A stretch of 43,291 nucleotides of DNA from an uncultured bacterium (GTDB lineage Bacteria > Bacillota > Clostridia > Oscillospirales > Oscillospiraceae), in NCBI GenBank assembly GCA_949840775.1, contig CATKXO010000025.1:1-43291 (forward strand), written 5' to 3'. Both the position numbers and the translations under genes were made by a program. Below are positions 25,168-32,227 of the stretch, one piece after another (position 1 is the first letter of the stretch; every line of letters starts with the position of its first letter). The notes under the pieces were generated by a model. The model saw nothing but the letters and a program-made list of their open reading frames with translations. It was not told the origin of the DNA and ran no database searches.

Positions 25168-25196
25168 TTTATACCACAAATATTCTTGTAATGCAA
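25168..25196 (-). promoter_or_regulatory. Promoter of the Phe T-box operon
   Basis: On the minus strand TTGCAT (25191-25196), 17 bp, TATAAA (25168-25173), directly upstream of the T-box leader. Confidence 0.75.
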
Positions 25197-25214
25197 GAGG
25201 AAAAGGGGTATAAT
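25186..25214 (+). promoter_or_regulatory. Promoter toward sufC, overlapping the T-box promoter
   Basis: TTGTAA (25186-25191), 17 bp, TATAAT (25209-25214). It shares the interval 25186-25196 with the divergent T-box promoter, so the two probably compete for polymerase. Confidence 0.7.
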
Positions 25215-25265
25215 TCGAGAAAAGTAGAATTTCATATTTCTTACCGAAAAAACAGGAGAGCAATC

Positions 25266-25294
25266 TGGACAAAATCAGTACTCTATGTTACAAT
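25266..25294 (+). promoter_or_regulatory. Second promoter candidate for sufC
   Basis: TGGACA (25266-25271), 17 bp, TACAAT (25289-25294). The start would be near 25301, about 35 nt before the sufC ATG. No operator for an iron-sulfur regulator is recognisable nearby. Confidence 0.5.
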
Positions 25295-25335
25295 AACTGC
25301 GCTGTCATATGAAAAAATACAGGGAGGGTTCCCCC

Positions 25336-26064
25336 ATGCTTGAATTACAGCACATCAGCTACGACGTGGAGCAGGACGGCGACAACAAGGGCATCCTGCA
25401 TGACATCGACTTAACCATCAGCGAGCGGTTCGTAGCCATCACCGGCCCCAACGGGGGCGGCAAGTCCACCCTGGCCAAGGTAATCGCCGGCATCTACACC
25501 CCTACCCAGGGAAAAATCCTCTTCAACGGGGAGGATATCACGGACCTGTCCATCACCGACCGGGCCCGCAAGGGCATCAGCTTCGCCTTCCAGCAGCCGG
25601 TGCGCTTCAAGGGGCTGACGGTGAAGGACCTGATTACCCTGGCCAGCGGCAAAAACATCGGCGTGCCCGAGGCGTGCAACTACCTGTCAGAGGTGGGCCT
25701 GTGCGCCAAGGACTACATCGACCGGGAGGTAGACGCCTCCCTGTCCGGCGGCGAGCTGAAACGCATTGAGATCGCCACCATCATGGCCCGAGGGACAAGC
25801 CTGTCCGTCTTCGACGAGCCGGAGGCGGGCATCGACCTGTGGTCCTTCTCCAACCTGATTCAGGTTTTTGAACAGCTGCACAAGAAAATCAACGGCTCCA
25901 TCCTGATTATCTCCCACCAGGAGCGGATTTTGAACATCGCCGACCGGATCATCGTCCTGTCAGGCGGCAGGGTGGTCAACGACGGCCCTCGGAAGGACGT
26001 GCTGCCCACCCTGCTGGGGGGCGCGCCGGGGGTGTGCTCCGCGCTGACGGATAAGATGAAATAA
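25336..26064 (+). CDS. sufC: SufC-type ABC ATPase of Fe-S cluster assembly
   Basis: The 242-residue ATPase starts at ATG 25336, 7 nt after AGGGAGGG. Walker A is GPNGGGKST, the signature is SLSGGELKRIEIA, and Walker B is LSVFDEPEAGIDL, with the SufC-like EAGID in place of the usual transporter D-loop. It energises a cytosolic SufB-type scaffold rather than a membrane permease. The next gene is a SufB/SufD-like protein and no other suf gene is present, the two-gene arrangement also described as SmsCB in anaerobes. Confidence 0.88.
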   Translation: MLELQHISYDVEQDGDNKGILHDIDLTISERFVAITGPNGGGKSTLAKVIAGIYTPTQGKILFNGEDITDLSITDRARKGISFAFQQPVRFKGLTVKDLITLASGKNIGVPEACNYLSEVGLCAKDYIDREVDASLSGGELKRIEIATIMARGTSLSVFDEPEAGIDLWSFSNLIQVFEQLHKKINGSILIISHQERILNIADRIIVLSGGRVVNDGPRKDVLPTLLGGAPGVCSALTDKMK

Positions 26065-26068
26065 AAAA

Positions 26069-26154
26069 TGTGGGACCCGGCCCCCTGGCCGGGTCATCCC
26101 TACAACAAGATGTTAGACCTTTTTAATGGCCCGCCCAGGGGGGCGGGCCCCACA
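26069..26154. repeat. Palindromic intergenic element between sufC and sufB (copy 7)
   Basis: TGTGGGACC and GGGCCCCACA ends with hairpins ACCCGGCCCCCTGGCCGGGT and GGCCCGCCCAGGGGGGCGGGCC. It lies 4 nt after the sufC stop and 26 nt before the sufB start. Confidence 0.88.
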
Positions 26155-26180
26155 GATAATGTTCCCAAGGAGGAGTAAAC

Positions 26181-27098
26181 ATGGACGCAATTCAAAAGAG
26201 CTTATTAGAGCAGGTGGCCGGGCTCCACGAGGTCCCCGAGGGGGCCTACAACATCCGGGCCAACGGCCAGAAGGCGGGGCGGAACACCACCGCCAACATC
26301 GACATCGTCACCAAGACGGACAAGGACGGCATAGACATACACATCCGCCCCGGCACCAGAAACGAGTCGGTCCACATCCCCGTGGTCCTCAGCATGAGCG
26401 GCCTGAAAGATATGGTGTACAACGACTTTTTCATCGGGGAGGACAGCGATGTCATCATCGTGGCCGGCTGCGGCATCCACAACTGCGGGGTGCAGGCGTC
26501 GGAGCACTCGGGCATCCACACCTTCCACGTGGGCAAAAACGCCCGGGTGCGCTATGTAGAAAAGCACTACGGCGAGGGGGACGGCTCCGGGGAGAACATC
26601 ATGAACCCCACCACCGTTGTGGAGATGGACGAGGGCAGCTACATGGAGATGGAGACCACCCAAATCAAGGGGGTGGACTCCACCGTCCGCACCACCCAGG
26701 CCAAGCTGGGCCCCAACGCCACCCTGATTATCAAGGAGAAGGTGATGACCCACGGCAGGCAGCTGGCCAAGTCCGACTTCACCGTGGACCTGGACGGCGA
26801 GGGCTGCCACACCAATGTGATCTCCCGCTCGGTGGCCCGGGACCAGTCCAGGCAGATCTTCCTGGCCCGCATCAACGGCAACGCCGCCTGCTACGGCCAC
26901 TCTGAGTGCGACGCCATCATCATGGACGAGGGGGTGGTGTCCGCCATCCCGGAGGTCACTGCCAACTGCCTGGACGCCCAGCTGGTCCACGAGGCCGCCA
27001 TCGGCAAGATTGCCGGGGAACAGCTCACCAAGCTCATGACCCTGGGCCTCACCGAGAAGGAGGCCGAGGAGCAGATTGTCAACGGGTTTTTGAAATAA
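26181..27098 (+). CDS. sufB: SufB/SufD-like Fe-S scaffold protein (short, SmsB-type)
   Basis: The 305-residue protein has the parallel beta-helix repeat of SufBD and the conserved C-terminal region ARINGNAACYGHSECDAIIMD, followed by IPEVTANCLDAQLVHEAAIGKI with the catalytic-type His and Glu (VHEAAIG). It is much shorter than E. coli SufB (about 495 residues) and lacks most of its N-terminal region, as in minimal SufBC systems of anaerobes. Candidate ligand or sulfur-carrying Cys are in GCGIHNCGVQ and ANCLD. With SufC it would assemble clusters. The cysteine desulfurase must be encoded elsewhere, or sulfide is used directly. ATG follows AAGGAGG. Confidence 0.85.
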   Translation: MDAIQKSLLEQVAGLHEVPEGAYNIRANGQKAGRNTTANIDIVTKTDKDGIDIHIRPGTRNESVHIPVVLSMSGLKDMVYNDFFIGEDSDVIIVAGCGIHNCGVQASEHSGIHTFHVGKNARVRYVEKHYGEGDGSGENIMNPTTVVEMDEGSYMEMETTQIKGVDSTVRTTQAKLGPNATLIIKEKVMTHGRQLAKSDFTVDLDGEGCHTNVISRSVARDQSRQIFLARINGNAACYGHSECDAIIMDEGVVSAIPEVTANCLDAQLVHEAAIGKIAGEQLTKLMTLGLTEKEAEEQIVNGFLK

Positions 27099-27101
27099 TT
27101 A

Positions 27102-27178
27102 TGTAGGGGCCGCCGCCCTCGGCGGCCCGTTTCTGGACGTTCAAAAAAAGCGGGGCGGCGAGGGCGCCGCCCCCTACA
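27102..27178. repeat. Palindromic intergenic element (copy 8)
   Basis: TGTAGGGGCC and CCCCTACA ends, first hairpin GGGCCGCCGCCCTCGGCGGCCC, second GGGGCGGCGAGGGCGCCGCCCC. It begins 3 nt after sufB and ends 15 nt before the next start, leaving only the ribosome site. Confidence 0.88.
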
Positions 27179-27193
27179 GAGAGGAGCACCAAT

Positions 27194-28924
27194 ATGTTCT
27201 CACTCGCCACCGCCGCGCAGATGAAGGAGCTGGACCGCCGGGCCATTGAGGAGCGGGGGGTGTCCTCCCTGGAGCTGATGGAGCGGGCCGCCCAGGCCGT
27301 GGCGGATACGGTTTGGGAACAACTCCATCCCGAAGAGGACGAGTCTGGCCCCATCGGAGGCAGCTTTTCGTCAGTTATGTTCATGACCAAAAAGGGCGAG
27401 GCCCCCACTGATGAGGAACAGGCCCAGATGGACGAAATTCGGGCCATTGTGGAGTCTAAGAACACCGACCCCACCCCCCGGATTGCCGTCTTCTGCGGTC
27501 CCGGCAACAACGGCGGGGACGGGGTGGCCGCTGCCCGCCTGCTGATGGGGATGGGCCCCTGTCATGTCCGGGCCTTCTTTGTGGGGGACCGGGCCAAAAT
27601 GACCCCCGACGAGAAGGCCATGGAGGAGAAGCTCCTGGCCGCCGGGGGCCGGCTGGAGGATTTTTCGGTGGACATGACCAGCCGCTCCACCCTGGAGGCC
27701 ACTATGGACTATGAGCAGCAGAAGCTGCTGACCTGGATTTCCACCTGCGACGTGATGGTGGACGCCCTCTTCGGCATCGGCCTCACCCGCCCGGTGGCGG
27801 GGGTGTTCCGCACCGCCGTTCTGCAAATGCAGAGCCGGCTGCGCTGCCCCGTGGTGGCCTGTGACATCCCCTCCGGGGTAAACGCCGATACCGGGGAAAT
27901 CCTGGGGGAGGCGGTCCAGGCCAAAGTGACCATCACCTTTACCAGAGGCAAGCCGGGGCTGTACTCCGGGGAGGGAGCCTCCCGCGCCGGGGAGGTCCGC
28001 ATCGTGGACATCGGCATCCCCCGCGACCTGGAGTATGAGATGTTCCGGACGCTGCCCCGGCTGGAGGTAATGCACCAGCCCGATTTCCAGCTCCCCCGCC
28101 GTCCCCGGAACGCCCACAAGGGGGATTTTGGCAAGCTGTTTATTCTGGCCGGGTCCCAGGGCTATACCGGTGCCCCGGTTTTGGCGGCAAAGGCTGCCCT
28201 GCGGACCGGGGCGGGACTGGTGTACTTAGGCGTTCCCCAGGAAATCTACCCCATCATCGCCGTCAAGTGCGACGAGGCCATGCCCTTCCCTCTCCCGGAT
28301 GACTACTCCGCCATTTTGGAGCGGGCCAGGTCCTGTGACGTGGCGGTGATTGGCCTCGGCCTGGGGCGCAGCCCTGGTGCGGAAAAGCTGGTCCTCTCCC
28401 TGCTGGAGGACCTGGCCCTCCCCGTTGTCCTGGACGCCGATGGCATAAACGCCCTGGCAGGGCATATAGATGTACTGGACAGGCGGAAGCGCCTTACCGT
28501 CCTTACCCCCCACGAGGGGGAGTTCGCCCGGCTGACGGAGTGCGGGCTGCCCGTCAGGGACCGGCTGTCCGCGGCCCGAGCTTTCGCCCAAGCCCACGGC
28601 TGCATCCTGGTTCTCAAGGGCCAGGGGACGATTACCGCCTCCCCGGACGGCTCCGCCCGGATCAACGCCACCGGCAACCCCGGCATGGCCAAGGGGGGCT
28701 CCGGGGATGTGCTGGCCGGGATGATTGCCGCCCTGCTGGGCCAGAAGCACCTGCGTCGGGAGCGGAGGCAAGGGGACAACACCCCGGAGCTGGTGACAGC
28801 CGCCGTCTGCTTCCACGGCCTGGCGGGGGACCTGTGCGCCCAAAAATTCGGGGAGTACGCCATGCTGCCCACCGATTTGATGGAAGCCCTTCCGGAAGTC
28901 CTGAGACAGTGGACGGAGGAGTGA
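27194..28924 (+). CDS. nnrD: Bifunctional NAD(P)H-hydrate epimerase / ADP-dependent dehydratase
   Basis: The 576-residue enzyme repairs hydrated NAD(P)H. The N-terminal YjeF_N epimerase domain (about 1-275) has the AAQMKELDRRAIEE opening, CGPGNNGGDGVAAARLL and VDALFGIGLTRPV. The C-terminal ribokinase-like dehydratase domain (about 290-576) has HKGDFGKLFILAGSQGYTGA, DADGINALAG, LTPHEGEFARL and NPGMAKGGSGDVLAG. An acidic segment of about 50 residues (roughly 45-95) is inserted before the CGPGNNGGDG loop and is not usual in the family. ATG 27194 follows AGAGGAG, immediately after a palindromic element. It lies between the suf genes and alr. Confidence 0.93.
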   Translation: MFSLATAAQMKELDRRAIEERGVSSLELMERAAQAVADTVWEQLHPEEDESGPIGGSFSSVMFMTKKGEAPTDEEQAQMDEIRAIVESKNTDPTPRIAVFCGPGNNGGDGVAAARLLMGMGPCHVRAFFVGDRAKMTPDEKAMEEKLLAAGGRLEDFSVDMTSRSTLEATMDYEQQKLLTWISTCDVMVDALFGIGLTRPVAGVFRTAVLQMQSRLRCPVVACDIPSGVNADTGEILGEAVQAKVTITFTRGKPGLYSGEGASRAGEVRIVDIGIPRDLEYEMFRTLPRLEVMHQPDFQLPRRPRNAHKGDFGKLFILAGSQGYTGAPVLAAKAALRTGAGLVYLGVPQEIYPIIAVKCDEAMPFPLPDDYSAILERARSCDVAVIGLGLGRSPGAEKLVLSLLEDLALPVVLDADGINALAGHIDVLDRRKRLTVLTPHEGEFARLTECGLPVRDRLSAARAFAQAHGCILVLKGQGTITASPDGSARINATGNPGMAKGGSGDVLAGMIAALLGQKHLRRERRQGDNTPELVTAAVCFHGLAGDLCAQKFGEYAMLPTDLMEALPEVLRQWTEE

Positions 28925-28947
28925 ATGCTGTTGTTGGAGGTACCGCT

Positions 28948-29529
28948 GTGCGCAAATGTGTAATTTGCGTACTAATGACAACCCTCCTGCTGGCCGGCTG
29001 CGGAACAGCGGGGGTAAGCGAGGCGGAGGAGCTGGCCCTGACCATCCGGGGGGAGTATCTGGCCATGGACCGCTGTGCAGTCCAGGCGGCAGTTACCGCC
29101 GACTACGGCCAGCGGGTGTACCAGTATGAGATGGCCGTGTCGGTGAACGGCGAGGAGACTTCCCTCACCCTCTCCGCCCCGGAGACGGTGGCGGGCCTCA
29201 CCGCCCGGCTGTCCGGGGAGGAAAACCTGCTGGAGTTTGACGGTGTCTCGGTGGAGACCGGCCCCCTGGACGGCGACGGGCTTACCCCTGTCTCCGCCCT
29301 GCCCGCCCTGCTGGAGGCGGCCAGGTCCGGCTACATCACCGCCTGCGCCCTGGAAGAGGACGGAACCCTCCTGCGGATGGACTGCGGCGACCCGGCAGGC
29401 TCCCCCGGAACGGGGACCGAAATTGTTCTGTGGTTCGACGCCTCCGCCCACGCCCTGGTGCGGGGCGAGGTAAGTGTGGACGGGTTCCGGGTGATTTTAT
29501 GTGAGTTTTCCGGATTTACGGCTGGATGA
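28948..29529 (+). CDS. Putative lipoprotein, family not recognised
   Basis: The 193-residue protein starts at GTG 28948, 7 nt after GGAGG, and 23 nt past the nnrD stop. A signal peptide (VRKCVICVLMTTLLLAGC) ends with the lipobox LAGC. The mature part is acidic, with repeated beta-strand-like segments (YQYEMAVSVNGEETSLTLSAPE) and a C-terminal VLWFDASAHALVRGEVSVDG segment, as in outer-face lipoproteins of Clostridia. I cannot name its function. Confidence 0.75.
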   Translation: MRKCVICVLMTTLLLAGCGTAGVSEAEELALTIRGEYLAMDRCAVQAAVTADYGQRVYQYEMAVSVNGEETSLTLSAPETVAGLTARLSGEENLLEFDGVSVETGPLDGDGLTPVSALPALLEAARSGYITACALEEDGTLLRMDCGDPAGSPGTGTEIVLWFDASAHALVRGEVSVDGFRVILCEFSGFTAG

Positions 29530-29534
29530 CACGT

Positions 29535-29652
29535 AAAATGACCCGCCCAAGGGGGCGGGTCCCACGTGCGTCCTGTTTGTGGGGCCCGCCTCCCTGGGTG
29601 GGCCGCTGTTTCCAATTATCACCTCGGGCCACCGAAGGCGGCGGCCCCTACA
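29535..29652. repeat. Compound palindromic element upstream of alr (copy 9)
   Basis: Contains ACCCGCCCAAGGGGGCGGGTCCCAC (in two hairpin arms), then GTGGGGCCC with a GCCTCCCTGGGTGGGC stem, then the right half of a TGTAGGGG-type unit (GGCGGCGGCCCCTACA). It looks like pieces of two or three units fused or nested. It begins 5 nt after the lipoprotein stop and ends 31 nt before alr. Confidence 0.75.
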
Positions 29653-29683
29653 GATAAAATCGACGTAAGAGAGGGATATACCA

Positions 29684-30847
29684 ATGACAGACAAAAGAGA
29701 GACCCGCGCCTGGGTGGACATCGATCTGGACGCCCTGGCCCACAACTACCAGTCCCTGCGCAACTGGGTCCGGATGAGCGAAAAGCCCGGCGAGCCGGTA
29801 AAGCTGCTGGGCATGGTAAAGGCCAACGCCTACGGCCACGGGGCCCCGGCCATCGGGAAAAAGCTCCAGGAGCTGGGGGCGGAGATGCTGGCAGTGGCCT
29901 GTCTGGACGAGGCGATCCAGCTCCGGAAAGCGGGGGTGGCCATCCCCATCCTGTGCCTGGGCCAGACCCCGGTGGAGCTGGCAGACGACCTGATGGAGTA
30001 CAACGTCACCCAGACGGTGGGCGACTTGGAGCTGGGCCGGGCCCTGTCCGCCGCGGCTGTGGCTGCCGGGAAGGAGCTGCCCATCCACATCAAGCTGGAC
30101 ACCGGCATGGGCCGGCTGGGCTTTATGTGGCGGGAGGGCAGCCAGGAGGAGACGGTGGAACAGATCCGCCAGCTGTGCGCCCTGCCCTCACTGCGGGCGG
30201 AGGGCCTGTTCACCCACTTTGCCGCCGCCGACGAGGAAATCGACTACACCGAGCTACAGGGCCGTCGCTTCTCCGAGGCCCGCAAGGTGCTGGAACAGGC
30301 TGGCATCGTGTTTGAAAATTACCATTGCGCCTCCAGCGCCGCTGTGCTAAACTATCCTTGGACCCATATGAACATGGTCCGGCCCGGCATCGCCCTCTAC
30401 GGCCACTACCCCGACCCGGCCAGCGAAATCCGGGGCGCCCCCGACCTGCGCCCGGTGATGACCCTGAAAGCCCGGGTGACCTCAGTGCGCACCATGCCTC
30501 TGGGGGCCAAGCTGGGTTACGGCTGCACCGCTGTGCTGGAGCGGGAATCCCGGGTGGCTGTGCTGTCCATCGGCTACGCCGACGGCCTGCCCCGGTCCCT
30601 GTCCAACAAGCTGAAGGTGAAGCTCCACGGCACTCCCTGCCCTGTTCTGGGCCGGATCTGCATGGACATGTGCATGGCCGACGTTACCGCCCTGCCCCAG
30701 GTGCGGGTGGGTGACACGGCGGTGATCTACGACAAGGACCTGAACCGCATTGCCGAGCTGGCCGGTACCATCACCGACGAGCTGGTTTGCCGCGTCTCCT
30801 CCCGGGTGCCCCGGGTCTACTGGGAAAACGGCGTCCGGCTGCCCTGA
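29684..30847 (+). CDS. alr: Alanine racemase (EC 5.1.1.1)
   Basis: The 387-residue PLP enzyme interconverts L- and D-alanine for peptidoglycan. The cofactor lysine is K46 in VKANAYGHG, the substrate-site segment is HIKLDTGMGRLGF, the second catalytic residue is the Tyr in KLGYGCTAVLE, and the C-terminal beta domain has GRICMDMCMADVT. ATG follows an AGAGAGGG ribosome site. The downstream mazF gene matches the alr-ndoA neighbourhood of Bacillus, but without the antitoxin gene normally between them. Confidence 0.93.
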   Translation: MTDKRETRAWVDIDLDALAHNYQSLRNWVRMSEKPGEPVKLLGMVKANAYGHGAPAIGKKLQELGAEMLAVACLDEAIQLRKAGVAIPILCLGQTPVELADDLMEYNVTQTVGDLELGRALSAAAVAAGKELPIHIKLDTGMGRLGFMWREGSQEETVEQIRQLCALPSLRAEGLFTHFAAADEEIDYTELQGRRFSEARKVLEQAGIVFENYHCASSAAVLNYPWTHMNMVRPGIALYGHYPDPASEIRGAPDLRPVMTLKARVTSVRTMPLGAKLGYGCTAVLERESRVAVLSIGYADGLPRSLSNKLKVKLHGTPCPVLGRICMDMCMADVTALPQVRVGDTAVIYDKDLNRIAELAGTITDELVCRVSSRVPRVYWENGVRLP

Positions 30848-31004
30848 GCAGAAAGTCTTCCGTGACCGCCCGGCCTGTCCCCGCATAGGATGAGTTGGAG
30901 CACAGGGGCGCTTCGCTCCCCTGGGGTTGCAGGGCGCGGCGGGCTTTTGGAGTGGGCCGGGACCGCTACGGTCATTTGACGGCTCAAAAAAACTTACGCA
31001 TTTC

Positions 31005-31013
31005 TGGTATAAT
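31005..31013 (+). promoter_or_regulatory. Extended -10 promoter of the mazF gene
   Basis: TGGTATAAT is an extended -10 box; the -35 region (TCAAAA at 17 bp) is poor. TTGACG occurs 26 bp upstream, too far. The upstream spacer (30848-31000) shows no gene. Confidence 0.55.
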
Positions 31014-31036
31014 GCCCGCCGCCCCGTGGGAGAATC

Positions 31037-31083
31037 ATAGTACAGCGTTACATACGACTACTTCGGCTGTAACGCGGTGCTAT
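31037..31083 (+). promoter_or_regulatory. Long leader hairpin with a UACAU site before mazF
   Basis: ATAGTAC (31037-31043) pairs with GGTGCTAT-side bases (31077-31083, one G-U pair) and GCGTTACA (31045-31052) pairs exactly with TGTAACGC (31068-31075), separated by one A-G mismatch. The loop is 15 nt. TACAT at 31049-31053, on the upper stem edge, is the pentamer cut by Bacillus MazF/EndoA. The hairpin ends 8 nt before the GGAG of mazF. Confidence 0.55.
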
Positions 31084-31100
31084 CTTCCAGCGGAGTGTGA

Positions 31101-31472
31101 GTGTACTTGGATAACAGCGTAAAACGAGGCGACATCTTCTACGCCGATCTGAGCCCCGTGGTGGGCAGTGAACAGGGGGGCGTGCGCCCAGTCCTTATCG
31201 TGCAGAACGACACCGGCAACCGGCACAGCCCCACGGTAATTGCCGCAGCCATCACATCCCAGACGGGCAAAGCCCGGCTGCCCACCCATATCTCAGTGGC
31301 GCCTCTCAGCTGCGGCCTGCCCAAGGAGTCAGTGATTTTGTTGGAGCAGGTGCGCACTCTGGATAAGCGCCGCCTGCGTGAGAAGATGGGCCGTCTGGAC
31401 GACGGCGTGATGCGCCAGGTGGACGCCGCCATCGCGGTGAGCTTTGGCCTCCATCCGGAGACGATGGTGTAA
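31101..31472 (+). CDS. ndoA: MazF/NdoA-family endoribonuclease toxin without a visible antitoxin
   Basis: The 123-residue protein starts at GTG 31101, 5 nt after GGAG. Family features are VKRGDIFYADLSPVVGSEQGGVRPVLIVQND (including the catalytic Arg region), PTVIAAAITSQTGKARLPTHI with a Ser/Thr-Gln catalytic segment, and EQVRTLDKRRL near the C-terminus. MazF enzymes cut mRNA at short ACA-containing sites; the Bacillus homologue uses UACAU. The position after alr is the conserved Bacillus setting. I find no antitoxin frame in the 253-bp gap before it or in the element after it. Confidence 0.92.
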   Translation: MYLDNSVKRGDIFYADLSPVVGSEQGGVRPVLIVQNDTGNRHSPTVIAAAITSQTGKARLPTHISVAPLSCGLPKESVILLEQVRTLDKRRLREKMGRLDDGVMRQVDAAIAVSFGLHPETMV

Positions 31473-31473
31473 C

Positions 31474-31574
31474 TGTGGGACCCGCCGCCCTCGGCGGGTC
31501 ATGCCCCGATCATATGACCCGGCCTGGGGGCCGGGTCCCACAAAGCTGGGCCGCCGAGGGCGGCGGCCCCTACA
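31474..31574. repeat. Compound palindromic element (copy 10)
   Basis: A complete TGTGGGACC...GGTCCCACA unit (31474 to about 31542, stems ACCCGCCGCCCTCGGCGGGT and ACCCGGCCTGGGGGCCGGGT), directly followed by the right half of a TGTAGGGG-type unit (GGGCCGCCGAGGGCGGCGGCCC, then CTACA). It begins 1 nt after the mazF stop and ends 16 nt before the next start. Confidence 0.85.
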
Positions 31575-31590
31575 TAAGAGGAGAAAGAGC

Positions 31591-32130
31591 ATGAAAAAAC
31601 CGGACAAGCGTTGGACCATCCGCCTGGGCGCTCTGGCCCTGTCTGCCGTGATGCTGGGCACCGTGGCGGCTTTGGCTGCCGGGGGCAGTCAGAACGACCC
31701 CCTGATTACCCTGAGCTACCTGAACCAGACCGCCATCCCCCAGATCGTCAGGCAGGTGGAGGAGAAGACCGCCGCCAAGCAGAAAGAACTGGAGCAGGCC
31801 CTGGCTGTTCAAATCAGCCAGTATCTGGCCCAGGCGGGACAGAATGCGGGAAATCCATCCGGCGGCTCCGCCTCCTACACGCTGGTGTCCATGACCGGCG
31901 GCCAGGTTATGTCCCTGGGGGTGGGCTGCGAGCTGCTGCCGCGGATTGGTACTGTCACCGTCAGGGCCAACACCTCCCCCGCTTTGATTGACCTGTCCAC
32001 CGGCGGCACCGTGGACAGCGGGGCGGCTCTGACGAAAAACCACCTGTACATGGCTACCATCGCTGACCGCACCCTCACCGCCTCCGGTGATGTAAAAATC
32101 CTGGTGCGGGGAAGCTACTCCATCTCATAA
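31591..32130 (+). CDS. Secreted protein of unknown function with a coiled-coil segment
   Basis: The 179-residue protein starts at ATG 31591 behind AAGAGGAGAA. A signal peptide (MKKPDKRWTIRLGALALSAV, cleavage likely after LAA near residue 29) is followed by PLITLSYLNQTAIPQIVRQV, a Lys/Glu/Gln-rich helix that may form a coiled coil (about 50-75), a Gly/Asn/Ser linker, and a compact beta-rich C-terminal part (LGVGCELLPRIGTVTV, GSYSIS). I have a vague memory of similar hypothetical secreted proteins in Clostridia but know no function. Confidence 0.75.
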   Translation: MKKPDKRWTIRLGALALSAVMLGTVAALAAGGSQNDPLITLSYLNQTAIPQIVRQVEEKTAAKQKELEQALAVQISQYLAQAGQNAGNPSGGSASYTLVSMTGGQVMSLGVGCELLPRIGTVTVRANTSPALIDLSTGGTVDSGAALTKNHLYMATIADRTLTASGDVKILVRGSYSIS

Positions 32131-32157
32131 TGCCCCGCAAAAGTGAACAACAATGAA

Positions 32158-32207
32158 GCGCCCCATTTGTCAGATCGCGTAACACACTCATCTGACAAAT
32201 GGGGCGC
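32158..32207. terminator. 18-bp perfect hairpin between convergent genes
   Basis: GCGCCCCATTTGTCAGAT (32158-32175) and ATCTGACAAATGGGGCGC (32190-32207) pair exactly with a 14-nt loop. It separates the plus-strand secreted-protein gene from argF on the minus strand and probably ends transcription from both sides, though neither side has a clean T-run (the minus side is the more T-rich). Confidence 0.6.
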
Positions 32208-32227
32208 AGTTCAGTTCGATGCCTTGC

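Noticed and set aside
30848-31100. Antitoxin gene between alr and mazF
   Set aside because: Frames here are short, lack a ribbon-helix-helix or AbrB-like pattern and have no ribosome site; the longest overlaps the promoter and hairpin.
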